25,230 nucleotides of DNA, from NCBI GenBank assembly GCA_012514785.1, contig JAAYZP010000198.1, forward strand, positions 1 to 25,230. The letters are read 5' to 3'. Both the position numbers and the translations under genes were made by a program. Shown piece by piece: positions 16,164 through 23,355 of this stretch (its first letter is position 1; each line of letters begins with the position of its first letter). The notes beneath the pieces are model-generated. The model was not told the origin of the DNA. It did no database searches and saw nothing but the letters and a program-made list of their open reading frames with translations. This DNA comes from Propionibacterium sp. GTDB taxonomy: Bacteria > Actinomycetota > Actinomycetes > Propionibacteriales > Propionibacteriaceae.

Positions 16164-16185
16164 AACCCCCTTTGCCGATGGGGTT
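16164..16185. promoter_or_regulatory. Inverted repeat between the -35 and -10 of the operon promoter
   Basis: AACCCC and GGGGTT form a perfect 6-base inverted repeat around a 10-base centre, covering the presumed -35 and spacer of the operon promoter. It could be an operator or a weak hairpin ending rhomboid transcription. The rest of the 188-base gap (16186-16330) shows only a short GC hairpin (16197-16212) and a small dyad at 16289-16300. Confidence 0.25.
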
Positions 16186-16330
16186 TCGCACCCATACGCC
16201 CCGGTACGGGCGGAGAAAGTGAACCCTCCGACAATCTCAGGTGCGACGCTGCTGCCAGCGGGGACATAGTTGACCTGTGCGCCCAGTGACGAGCACTCGT
16301 TCACAAAGTCCCGTTGCGGCGGGCCCGACG

Positions 16331-17209
16331 TCAGTAGACGACGAGCGGGATGACGGCGATCGCGGCGAGCGGGACGACGGCCAGCGCCGCGACGAACCAC
16401 CACTCGTGCTTGCGCAGCTTCCGCGGCAGCCACAGCATCAGCGCGGTGATCGCGAGGCCGCCGACGAGTCCGCCGAGGTGGCCCTGCCAAGAGACGTTGG
16501 GCACGAGGAACGTGAACGCGGCGTTGAGGCCGAGCCACACGAGGATGCCCTTGAGGTCAGCCTTGGACTTCAGCGTCATCGCGAGGAAGGCCCCCATCAG
16601 GCCGAAGATCGCGCCGGAGGCGCCGACGGTGGAGAAGAACGGCTCCGAGAAGGCCATCACGACGGCGCTGCCGGCGATCGCGGAGAAGAAGTAGATAGCG
16701 AGGAACCGCGCCCGGCCGAGCGCGCCCTCGACCTGGTGGCCGAGGATGAGCAGCGCCATCATGTTGAACATGATGTGCCACACCTGGACGTGCGTGAATG
16801 CGCTGGTGATCACCTGCCAGACCGCCCCCGTGGCGACGCCGGGCTGCCAGTCGTAGCCATTGACGGCGCACTCGGCCTGGTCGACGAGCACGATCCAGCC
16901 GTCGCCCCTCGGGCAGAACCCCTCGGGGGTGAGCGCGAGCACGTCGAGCAGGAAGCTGTCCTGCATGCCGGTGGCCATGATCGCCAGCCAGACGACGACG
17001 TTGACGGCGATGATCACCAGCGACGTGCGCTGCTCGGGGCGGAATCGTCGCGTCTTGACCTTGGGTTGCGGGTTGGCCCGCACGCACTCGGGGCAGTGGA
17101 AGCCGACGGCCCCCTCCACCATGCAGTCGGGGCAGATCGGGCGGTTGCAGCGCTGGCAGCGAATCCGCGTGCCTCGATCGGGGTGGCGGTAACAGGCCTC
17201 GGTATCCAT
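16331..17209 (-). CDS. Rhomboid-family intramembrane serine protease with N-terminal zinc-binding motif
   Basis: 292 residues. The N-terminus has a Cys/His cluster (CYRH, CQRC, CPDC, then CPEC) like the B-box-type finger seen on actinobacterial rhomboids. The membrane core carries HIMFN in an early helix, the catalytic Ser in GASGAIFG (S198) and the catalytic His in GHLGG (H244), a complete Ser-His dyad. About six to seven membrane helices are visible. It should cleave membrane proteins within the bilayer; the substrate is unknown. The start at 17209 leaves a normal short lead before the first Cys and has a CATACT box 8 bases upstream. An alternative ATG at 17236 has GAGGA at good spacing and would add nine residues. 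It is separated by 188 bases from the downstream operon, so it is probably a separate unit. Confidence 0.88.
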   Translation of the reverse strand: MDTEACYRHPDRGTRIRCQRCNRPICPDCMVEGAVGFHCPECVRANPQPKVKTRRFRPEQRTSLVIIAVNVVVWLAIMATGMQDSFLLDVLALTPEGFCPRGDGWIVLVDQAECAVNGYDWQPGVATGAVWQVITSAFTHVQVWHIMFNMMALLILGHQVEGALGRARFLAIYFFSAIAGSAVVMAFSEPFFSTVGASGAIFGLMGAFLAMTLKSKADLKGILVWLGLNAAFTFLVPNVSWQGHLGGLVGGLAITALMLWLPRKLRKHEWWFVAALAVVPLAAIAVIPLVVY

Positions 17210-17260
17210 CGAGCCCAAGTATGCCGGAGTTCCCATCGACGTCCTCGCCGGCCGCCGGGC

Positions 17261-17431
17261 ATGTGCAATCTGTGCGTCGACCTCGCCGCGCACGAGGCAG
17301 GTGCCTCGCACGAAGACCCGAAACTACGCGGCAGATGCCGCGTGTGCTGGGACGTCGCCGCCTTCGTTGCAGCTCCGACCACGTCGTCCGCGCCGGCCAC
17401 CGGCCTGCGCCGGGCGAACGGCGAACGGTAG
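17261..17431 (+). CDS. Possible 56-residue protein with two CxxC pairs
   Basis: A short frame starting ATGTGC, diverging from the rhomboid gene. It encodes CNLC near the start and CRVC about 25 residues later, a spacing that could bind zinc. There is no convincing ribosome-binding site, and I see no homolog from memory. The stretch sits in a decayed region just before a broken toxin-antitoxin pair, so it may be chance. Apart from this frame I see nothing else in 17237-17448. Confidence 0.22.
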   Translation: MCNLCVDLAAHEAGASHEDPKLRGRCRVCWDVAAFVAAPTTSSAPATGLRRANGER

Positions 17432-17448
17432 TCATTCCCGAACGCACC

Positions 17449-17630
17449 GCGGTGCAAGGCGAGCCCGTCACCATCGCGAAGCCGGGAAGCCGCTGGTGAA
17501 ATTGGTGCGCATCGACGCGCCCAAGGCACCTCCCCGGAGCGGCTTCCTCCGGGGACAGGCGCGTATTCCCGACGACTTCGACACGATGCACGGCGACGAG
17601 ATCGCAGACCTCTTCGGAGCCCTTCAGTGA
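17449..17630 (+). pseudogene. Antitoxin remnant (Phd/YefM-type), frameshifted
   Basis: Two adjacent frames together give the typical C-terminal part of a Phd/YefM antitoxin. The first frame gives VQGEPVTIAK up to 17481. After only two bases (17482-17483), a second frame gives GKPLVKLVRIDAPK and then FDTMHGDEIADLFG. Restoring one base (GCC for CC) joins them. The first frame stops soon after at TGA (17497-17499). The N-terminal DNA-binding part is not recognisable upstream, so it is also damaged. The stop at 17628 overlaps the toxin remnant start as TGATG, the arrangement of an intact pair. It is not functional. Confidence 0.68.
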
Positions 17631-17756
17631 TGCTGCTGCTGGACACCCACCTGCTCCTGTGGGCTGCCTGTGAACCCGAACGGCTGAGCGGGCATCACGC
17701 TCCTGACCGCAGACACAGCCATCGTCCGCTACGGCTCCCCCGTGCGCGGCGTGTGA
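17630..17756 (+). pseudogene. VapC-type PIN toxin remnant with large internal deletion
   Basis: The first ~21 codons read MLLLDTHLLLWAACEPERLS, the usual start of a type II VapC/PIN ribonuclease including its first catalytic Asp. From 17694, in a different frame, ITLLTADTAIVRYGSPVRGV and a stop give the usual VapC end. A normal protein is about 125-130 residues, so some 80-90 residues between the ends were lost and the join is out of frame. The ends were thus once the same gene. It converges on deoC, whose stop lies 7 bases away. Confidence 0.75.
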
Positions 17757-17763
17757 GACCCCG

Positions 17764-18417
17764 TCAGCTGACGCCGTCGAGGACTGCACGGGACCCCGAG
17801 AGACCGAGGCGGGTGGCGCCGGCGTCGATCATGGCCTGCGCGGCCAGGTAGTCGCGGATGCCGCCGGAGGCCTTGATGCCGAGGCGCCCGCCGACGGTGC
17901 GGGCCATCAGCTCGACCGCATGCACGCTCGCCCCGCCCGAGGGGTGGAAGCCCGTCGAGGTCTTGACGAAGTCGGCACCGGCGGCCTCGGCGGCCTCGCA
18001 GGCGGCGACGATCTCGTCGTCGGTGAGCGCGGCCGACTCGATGATCACCTTGAGCAGGCCCGTCGTCGCCTCGCGCACGGCGGCGATCTCGGCCTGGACG
18101 TCGGCGTTGCGTCCTTCCTTGAGCAGGCCGATGTTGATCACCATGTCCACCTCGTGCGCGCCGTTGGCGGACGCCTGCGACGCCTCCGCCGCCTTGATCG
18201 CCGAGGTGTGGTTGCCCGACGGGAAGCCCACCACGGTCGCGACCAGCACGTCGCCGAGGTCATCGCGGATCGGCAGCATCGACGGCGAGACGCACACCGA
18301 GTACGCGCCCAGCTCCTTCGCCTCCTCGACGAGAGCCGAGACCTGCGCCGTCGTCGCGTCCGTCTTCAGCAGCGTGTGGTCGATCATGTTCGCCAGTTCT
18401 TCACGGGTGATGCTCAT
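17764..18417 (-). CDS. deoC: Deoxyribose-phosphate aldolase
   Basis: 217 residues, normal for the family. It cleaves 2-deoxyribose-5-phosphate to acetaldehyde and glyceraldehyde-3-phosphate in deoxynucleoside breakdown. The Schiff-base Lys is K152 in VKTSTGF, and the assisting Lys is K182 in IKASGGIRD; the N-terminus has IDHTLLK and the early acidic/Cys motif. It is cytoplasmic. The ATG at 18417 is preceded by TAGTGT and exactly 7 bases, so the mRNA is probably leaderless; there is no good ribosome-binding site. It diverges from dcd with only 48 bases between, and converges on the VapC remnant. No other deo genes are present here. Confidence 0.95.
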   Translation of the reverse strand: MSITREELANMIDHTLLKTDATTAQVSALVEEAKELGAYSVCVSPSMLPIRDDLGDVLVATVVGFPSGNHTSAIKAAEASQASANGAHEVDMVINIGLLKEGRNADVQAEIAAVREATTGLLKVIIESAALTDDEIVAACEAAEAAGADFVKTSTGFHPSGGASVHAVELMARTVGGRLGIKASGGIRDYLAAQAMIDAGATRLGLSGSRAVLDGVS

Positions 18418-18430
18418 GGCGAGAACACTA
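18418..18430 (-). promoter_or_regulatory. Leaderless promoter of deoC
   Basis: TAGTGT (18430 to 18425), then TCTCGCC, then ATG. It fits the TAnnnT -10 pattern at leaderless spacing and mirrors the dcd promoter on the other strand. Confidence 0.5.
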
Positions 18431-18452
18431 CCGCCGCCGCGCGTCGCAGCAG

Positions 18453-18465
18453 TAGGCTCGGCGCC
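18453..18465 (+). promoter_or_regulatory. Leaderless promoter of dcd
   Basis: TAGGCT (18453-18458), then CGGCGCC, then the ATG at 18466. There is no recognisable -35 and no ribosome-binding site, as usual for leaderless actinobacterial genes. Confidence 0.5.
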
Positions 18466-19041
18466 ATGTTGCTGAGCGACCGAGACATCCTGCAAGGCGT
18501 CGACGACGGCACGATCGGCCTGGAGCCCTGGCACCCTGCGATGGTGCAGCCCGCCAGCGTCGACGTGCGGCTCGACAAGTTCTTCCGCGTCTTCGAGAAC
18601 CACCGTTACCCCAACATCGACCCGGCCGAGGAGCAGTCCGAGCTGACCCGCCTGATCGAGGTAGCGTCCGACGAGCCGTTCATCCTGCACCCCGGCGAGT
18701 TCGCGCTGGCCGCGACGCTCGAGGTCGTCTCGCTGGGTTCGACGGTGGCCGCCCGGCTGGAGGGGAAGTCGTCGCTGGGCCGGCTGGGGCTGCTGACGCA
18801 CTCCACCGCCGGCTTCATCGACCCCGGCTTCTCCGGCCACGTCACGCTCGAGCTGTCCAACATGGCGACGCTGCCCATCAAGCTCTGGCCGGGGATGAAG
18901 ATCGGCCAGTTCTGCTTCTTCCGGCTCTCCTCCGAGGTGCTGCACCCGTACGGTTCGGAGAAGTACGGGTCGCGCTACCAGAGCCAGCGCGGGCCGACGG
19001 CATCGCGCTCGCACCTGAACTTCCACCGCACCGACGTCTGA
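18466..19041 (+). CDS. dcd: dCTP deaminase (mycobacterial type, possibly dUMP-forming)
   Basis: 191 residues. It deaminates dCTP on the route to dTMP. The core contains RLEGKSSLGRLGL, then HSTAGFIDPGFSGH and TLELSN with the catalytic Glu (E129), then LWPGMKIGQ; the tail KYGSRYQSQRGPT is the flexible C-terminal lid. Sequence and length match the actinobacterial enzymes that also act as dUTPases and so release dUMP directly; I infer the dual activity from family resemblance, not from a unique residue. The start is the ATG at 18466 downstream of a leaderless promoter. An extended in-frame reading begins inside deoC and is rejected. The gene is followed within 18 bases by a long palindrome that may end its transcript. 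Confidence 0.94.
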   Translation: MLLSDRDILQGVDDGTIGLEPWHPAMVQPASVDVRLDKFFRVFENHRYPNIDPAEEQSELTRLIEVASDEPFILHPGEFALAATLEVVSLGSTVAARLEGKSSLGRLGLLTHSTAGFIDPGFSGHVTLELSNMATLPIKLWPGMKIGQFCFFRLSSEVLHPYGSEKYGSRYQSQRGPTASRSHLNFHRTDV

Positions 19042-19058
19042 CCCCGGCTGCACGAGCG

Positions 19059-19141
19059 AAGTGCAAGTAATATCCCCGCGAACGCAGGTGCACCGGCGTC
19101 TTGGTCCGGATTGTGCATTCGCGGGGATATTTCTTGCACTT
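19059..19141. repeat. 83-bp near-perfect palindromic element
   Basis: Two 28-base arms (19059-19086 and 19114-19141) are inverted copies with two mismatches, around a 27-base centre. Each arm has GTGCAAG and ATATCCCCGCGAA. It begins 18 bases after the dcd stop, so it can act as a strong transcript-end hairpin, but it lacks a T-run and is much longer than a usual terminator. It may be a dispersed palindromic repeat or non-autonomous mobile element. Confidence 0.7.
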
Positions 19142-19481
19142 GGTGTTGGTCAACGGCTTTGGAGCCCTGCCGTCGCTCGAGATGGATGACGTCGTCACAG
19201 GCGGCGGCCAGCTCCAGATCATGCGTGGCGATCACGACGGTGGTGTCGGCCAGGAGTTCCCCGAGGAGCAGGTCTTGGACCCTGGCTCGATTTTCATCAT
19301 CCAGCGAGGCCGCTGGTTCGTCGGCGAAGATCACCGCCACGTCGCGATACATCGCCCGAGCGATCGCCACCCGACGCTTTTCACCGCCGCTGAGCTGGAT
19401 CGCAGGGGACGCAACCCGGTCCTGCAGCATGTCGTGCGACCAGTTCGCGTGGTGCACGATGGCCATCCGACACATGGACAT
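19142..19481 (-). pseudogene. ABC-transporter ATPase remnant (C-terminal half)
   Basis: The minus strand encodes, in one frame, QLSGGEKRRVAIARA (ABC signature), VIFADEP (Walker B), ASLDD (D-loop) and VVIATHD (H-loop), then the final HLERRQ strand, as in export or MacB/LolD-type ATPases. Walker A and the Q-loop are absent; only about 25 residues precede the signature. The frame runs without a natural stop into the palindrome at 19141. So both ends are lost and it cannot hydrolyse ATP alone. No permease gene is near. It lies between two kinds of palindromic repeat. Confidence 0.72.
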
Positions 19482-19510
19482 CCCGCAGCTGGGGGGGTGA
19501 CTGGCGAGGT

Positions 19511-19587
19511 TGTTCGTGATCGACCGCCAGTGTGATCTTGCGCCCCCGTTCTCGCCAAAACCGCGATCTGGTGGTCGATCACGAACA
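19511..19587. repeat. 77-bp palindromic element, copy 1
   Basis: The 20-base ends TGTTCGTGATCGACCGCCAG (19511-19530) and its inverse (19568-19587) match at 19 of 20 positions around a 37-base centre containing TGCGCCCCCG and AAACCGC. Copy 2, 16 bases away, has the same length and layout in opposite orientation. Confidence 0.7.
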
Positions 19588-19603
19588 CCTCCTGACTGCC
19601 GGC

Positions 19604-19680
19604 TGTACGCAATCGACCGCCAGAATGCGGTTTCCCCGGTTTCGGGGGCGCAGAATGCTTCTAGCGGTCGATCGCGAACA
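19604..19680. repeat. 77-bp palindromic element, copy 2 (inverted)
   Basis: Its ends (19604-19623 and 19661-19680) are inverted copies matching at 17 of 20 positions. Read on the minus strand, its 37-base centre matches that of copy 1 at about 22 positions, including TGCGCCCCCG and AAACCGC at identical offsets. The two copies are divergent members of one family. Confidence 0.68.
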
Positions 19681-19732
19681 CTTCCCGCCCGGAAGCAGCT
19701 CGCCTGGCGGAGGCGAACCGAGCAGGGGAGAC

Positions 19733-19756
19733 TTGTGCGGCAGCATCCCCGCACAA
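19733..19756 (-). terminator. Hairpin after the RDD-FHA gene, likely transcript end
   Basis: A perfect 8-base stem (TTGTGCGG with CCGCACAA) and an 8-base loop lie 10 bases after the RDD-FHA stop on the minus strand. There is no T-run, which is normal for high-GC actinobacteria. Just next to it is GTGCAAGT on the minus strand, also found in the arm of the palindrome at 19059. Confidence 0.5.
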
Positions 19757-19766
19757 CTTGCACCTG

Positions 19767-21014
19767 CTACGAGAGCTGGGCCGGGCGGCGGAGCACGGTG
19801 AACCAGCGGTTGCCGTAGGAGACCTGCTGACCCTCGCGGACCCGCATCTGCACCCCCGACGGCGCAGGCTCGAGCTCGCCGGCGTCGGTCACCAGGGCGG
19901 TGCCGTTGGTGGAGCCGCGGTCGACGATGTACACGCCACGCGGGTCGGTGCCGATCTCGACGTGCGTGCGCGAGATCATCCGACCATCACCGCTGGCGGG
20001 CACGAGGTGCACCTCCGGGTCCTCCGGGGCGCGTTGCGGGTTCCGGCCGAGCAGCACCGTGATGCTCAACTCCACCTCGCGGCTGTCGTCGAGCCGGACG
20101 TACCAGCCTTCGTCGCCGGGCCTGCCGCCGTCGTGGGGCTGCGGCGCGGAGAGCGTGGTGCCGTCGGTGTCGTCGACCTCGCCGAACTCGCGCTGCCGCA
20201 CCCGCACCGACTTCTGCGACGGCTCCAGCACCGAGCTGGGCGTCGGCATCGGGATCCAACCCGGCGTCGGCGACGACCGGTGCGGCGGGAGCGACGGGCC
20301 GTGGCCCGGGACGCCACCCGGCGGCTGCGGCGCCGGGAACTGCGCCGGCGGCGGCTGCGGCGGTGGGCCGGACGGCGGCTGCTGCTTCGCAGGCGCCGGA
20401 GGCGGCACGTACGACGGCGCCTGCTGCGGCCGCTGCTGCGACGGCGGCGGCGCCCACGACCCGGAGCCCGAGTTGGCCTCCGGGCTGAACACGTCGGCCA
20501 GGTGCGGCGGCAACCCGACGGTGCTCGTCGTGCCCTTCGCCACCCGACCCGGGGACTTCTTCTGCTCGGCGACCGGCTTCGGCTGCACGAGGACCGACTT
20601 CACGGCCATGTCGTGCCAGCCCTGGCGTCGCTCGTGGATGATCAGGAACACCACCAGCGCGATGCCGCCCACGCCCGTGGCCATGAGGCCGACGAACACG
20701 AGGAAGCGGAGGAACACCCGCCACCAGCCGATCGGCCGGCCGTCGGTGAGCCCGACGAGCTCGAGCCCCGCGGCGCGCGCGCCGAGCCCGGCGCCGCGGG
20801 TGGCGTACGCCCACCACTGCACCAGGCCGTAGACGAGGATGAGGACGGCGGCGGAGATCGACGTGACGAGCACCACCACCGGCGTCGCCCAGGTACCCAG
20901 CACCCAGCCGGCAACGCCACCGATCACGGCCGCCGGCGCGACGTCGACGAGGTACGCCAGGAAGCGCCGACCCAGCCCGGCAACCTCGTGCCCGCGCGGA
21001 ATCATGCGACTCAT
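19767..21014 (-). CDS. RDD-domain membrane protein with C-terminal FHA domain
   Basis: 415 residues. The N-terminal ~140 residues are an RDD domain (GLGRRFLAYLVD start, three to four membrane helices). A Pro/Gln-rich linker of about 110 residues follows. The C-terminal ~100 residues are an FHA domain, which binds phosphothreonine, with GRN near 321, SRTH near 347 and DRGSTNGT after it. The domain should dock phosphorylated partners, probably targets of Ser/Thr kinases, at the membrane. The ATG at 21014 has GGAGG 9 bases upstream. It follows the transglutaminase-like gene by 49 bases as the last gene of the MoxR/DUF58 operon; a TATCCT in that gap may be a weak internal promoter. Confidence 0.85.
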   Translation of the reverse strand: MSRMIPRGHEVAGLGRRFLAYLVDVAPAAVIGGVAGWVLGTWATPVVVLVTSISAAVLILVYGLVQWWAYATRGAGLGARAAGLELVGLTDGRPIGWWRVFLRFLVFVGLMATGVGGIALVVFLIIHERRQGWHDMAVKSVLVQPKPVAEQKKSPGRVAKGTTSTVGLPPHLADVFSPEANSGSGSWAPPPSQQRPQQAPSYVPPPAPAKQQPPSGPPPQPPPAQFPAPQPPGGVPGHGPSLPPHRSSPTPGWIPMPTPSSVLEPSQKSVRVRQREFGEVDDTDGTTLSAPQPHDGGRPGDEGWYVRLDDSREVELSITVLLGRNPQRAPEDPEVHLVPASGDGRMISRTHVEIGTDPRGVYIVDRGSTNGTALVTDAGELEPAPSGVQMRVREGQQVSYGNRWFTVLRRPAQLS

Positions 21015-21063
21015 CTACTCGAACCTCCCTCGGTACAGGATATTGCCGCAAACGCACCCAAAG

Positions 21064-23355
21064 CTACTTCACCTTCCGGAACGACTTGGTGGACAGCGCC
21101 GATGCCGCCCAGCGCCAGAACCCCACCGACTTGCGCATCCCCGTCCGCGCCGACGCCGACTCGCGCCAGTACTCCCGCGCGACGCCCTCCGCCGGGTCGC
21201 CCGGTGCGAACACCAGCCAGTCGGCCTCCTTCGCCAGTGCGATCGGATCGGACTTCTCGCCCATCCGGGGGAAGTCCTTCACCAGCTGGTCGGCCTGCTC
21301 GGACCTCGTCGCCGAGACCGACGGCGAACGCCCCAGCTCGCGTGCCTTGTCCACCAGCTCCAGCCAGGCCCCGGCCACGCGGTTGGCGATCACCGGGTCG
21401 CCGCGACGGCGCGCCCGGCGTCGCCACTTCAGGCCGAGGATCAGCGCAATCGGCACGACGATCGTCAGCAGCGGGATGCCCGTGATGAGCACGACGGCGC
21501 CCACCTGCGCCCAGTTGATCGTCGTCTCCTGCGCGGGCGGCTCGCCGCGGTCGATGGGCAGCTGCTCGTCGGGCGGCGGCAGGTCCGGCTTCAGCGGGGG
21601 CGGCGGCGGGTTCTCGATGTAGGGGTGCGGCAGGGGCGGCTCGGGCGGGTCGACGTCGTCGGCCGTGCGATCCTCGGGCGGGGTCGGGTCGAACCGCACC
21701 CAGCCGTGCTCCGCGAACTGCAGCTCCGGCCATGCGCCGACGTCGTCGCCCGTCACCACCGGCGAGGCGCCCATCTCGTAGCCGTAGACGACCCGCGACG
21801 GGATGCCCAGCTCTCGGGCCATCAGCGCCATCGCGACCGCGTACTGCTCGTGGTCGCCGATCATGAGTTCCGCGTCGGTGAGCAGGGCCGCGAGGCGGTG
21901 CTGCGAGTGCCCCGGCACCGACGTCACCTCGTCGGCCTGCCCGTGGCTGAAGAAGCCCTGGCGCAGGTTCGTCTCCAACGCCAACGCCTGCGCGCCCGCG
22001 GTGCGGATTCCCTCGGCCCACCGTTGCGCGTAGAGCCGGATCTGCTCCGGCGCGTCTGTGACGCGCGGCTGCCGCACGGTGCCGGCGGTCGCCTCGCGGA
22101 GTTCGCCGTCGGGCGGCCGCTCCTCGACGAGCGCCTCCAGCGAGTAGAAGTCGCCCTCCGTGAGCCCCGCCAGCCCGACGCCGGTGCCGGAGGCGTGGTT
22201 GTAGTAGAAGTTCTCCCCCAGCTCGATCGCCCGGTCCCCCTCGAACTGCACCGCCGTGGTGCGCCCGATCGTCGGCACCCACACGCCCTCGTAGCCGTGC
22301 ACGGCGACGGTGATGTGCACCGCCTCGCCGGGGCCGTCGTCGTCGATCCACTGCCCGACGCGCCGGAAGGTGGTCTCCTCCACGGCCTCGTCGTCGAGCG
22401 TGGCCACCCGGTAGGCGATGCCGTCGTAGGCGTCGAGGGTGGCGACGCGGATGATGTCGCCGGGGGCCGCGCCGCGCACCTCGAAGAGCGTGTCGAGGCG
22501 GTGCTTCGAGATGTTGGCCCGGAACGCCTGCAGTGGCGAGCGGTGCTCGCGCAGGTCGATCGGGATCTCCACCTGCGTGCGCAGGGTGTGCCGCTGCGCC
22601 GAATCGGCGAGCAGCGGGGTGAGCGTGACGCCCACCAGCCCCGCGATGCCGATCATCGCCACGCCCGCCATGAACCGGAGCGGCCGCTGCTTCGCCGGGG
22701 TGCTCGACAGCCGGTCGCGCAGCACGCTGCGGCGCGCGGTCGTCCAGACCAGCACCACCGCGAAGAACGCCAGCCCCACCCACAGCGGCCACAGCGCCAC
22801 CGTCGACCCGAACAGCGCCCCGACGACGAAGCCGAGCGCCGGCGGCACCCAGGCCGTCGTGGGCCGGTTGGAGCGCAGCCCGATCGCGAACCCGACCAGC
22901 CCGATCAGGAACCCGACGAGCCCGGGCACGGCGAGCAGGTTGAACGTCTCGCCGATGGGCGGGTCGAGGGTGAGCATGTCGCGCCACGCGGTCACGGGGG
23001 CCGTGAGCAACCCGAGCAGGACCCGCGGCGTCGGGATGACGGAGGCGATCGACGAACTCGGCATCGTCAGCAGCCCGCCGAAGAGGAACCACGCCGCGAC
23101 CGCGGCCAGCACCGTCGGCCCGACGGCCCACTCCCGGATCGCGGCCAGCAGGGAGACCCCCATGCCCACCGCCGCGAAGCCGACGACGGCGACGAACAGG
23201 TACCAGGTGCCGTAGACCGGGTAGAACGCCAGCGCCACCAGCGCCGACAGCACCAGGAGCGCGACGGCGTCGATCACCGCCCAGGCGACGGGGCGCGAGG
23301 AGGCGCGCCAGGGGCTGGCGGGCGGGGCGGCGCGGCGCGCGACGGGGGCGCTCAT
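21064..23355 (-). CDS. Membrane transglutaminase-like protein lacking catalytic Cys and His
   Basis: 763 residues. The N-terminal ~240 residues hold several membrane helices. An extracellular region with a transglutaminase-core fold follows, then a Pro-rich stretch, one helix at ~615-640, and a cytoplasmic tail. The layout is that of the TgpA/DUF3488-type family. In the core, the usual catalytic Cys position reads His (H502 in GDHEQYA), and the usual His position before AW reads Gly (G540 in DVGAWPEL), while the following GIPSRVVYGY is well kept. It is therefore probably not an active transglutaminase; many actinobacterial members also lack this Cys. The ATG at 23355 overlaps the DUF58 stop as ATGA. 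It likely works with MoxR and DUF58 in envelope assembly, by context only. Confidence 0.85.
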   Translation of the reverse strand: MSAPVARRAAPPASPWRASSRPVAWAVIDAVALLVLSALVALAFYPVYGTWYLFVAVVGFAAVGMGVSLLAAIREWAVGPTVLAAVAAWFLFGGLLTMPSSSIASVIPTPRVLLGLLTAPVTAWRDMLTLDPPIGETFNLLAVPGLVGFLIGLVGFAIGLRSNRPTTAWVPPALGFVVGALFGSTVALWPLWVGLAFFAVVLVWTTARRSVLRDRLSSTPAKQRPLRFMAGVAMIGIAGLVGVTLTPLLADSAQRHTLRTQVEIPIDLREHRSPLQAFRANISKHRLDTLFEVRGAAPGDIIRVATLDAYDGIAYRVATLDDEAVEETTFRRVGQWIDDDGPGEAVHITVAVHGYEGVWVPTIGRTTAVQFEGDRAIELGENFYYNHASGTGVGLAGLTEGDFYSLEALVEERPPDGELREATAGTVRQPRVTDAPEQIRLYAQRWAEGIRTAGAQALALETNLRQGFFSHGQADEVTSVPGHSQHRLAALLTDAELMIGDHEQYAVAMALMARELGIPSRVVYGYEMGASPVVTGDDVGAWPELQFAEHGWVRFDPTPPEDRTADDVDPPEPPLPHPYIENPPPPPLKPDLPPPDEQLPIDRGEPPAQETTINWAQVGAVVLITGIPLLTIVVPIALILGLKWRRRARRRGDPVIANRVAGAWLELVDKARELGRSPSVSATRSEQADQLVKDFPRMGEKSDPIALAKEADWLVFAPGDPAEGVAREYWRESASARTGMRKSVGFWRWAASALSTKSFRKVK

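Noticed and set aside
16143..16538. N-terminal extension of the small membrane protein into the rhomboid gene
   Set aside because: It overlaps rhomboid coding sequence and shows no domain; the ATG at 16142 has a well-placed promoter box.
18975..19763. 262-residue minus-strand frame as an intact ABC protein
   Set aside because: It reads through two palindromic elements and into dcd; only the middle part (about 110 residues) resembles an ABC ATPase.
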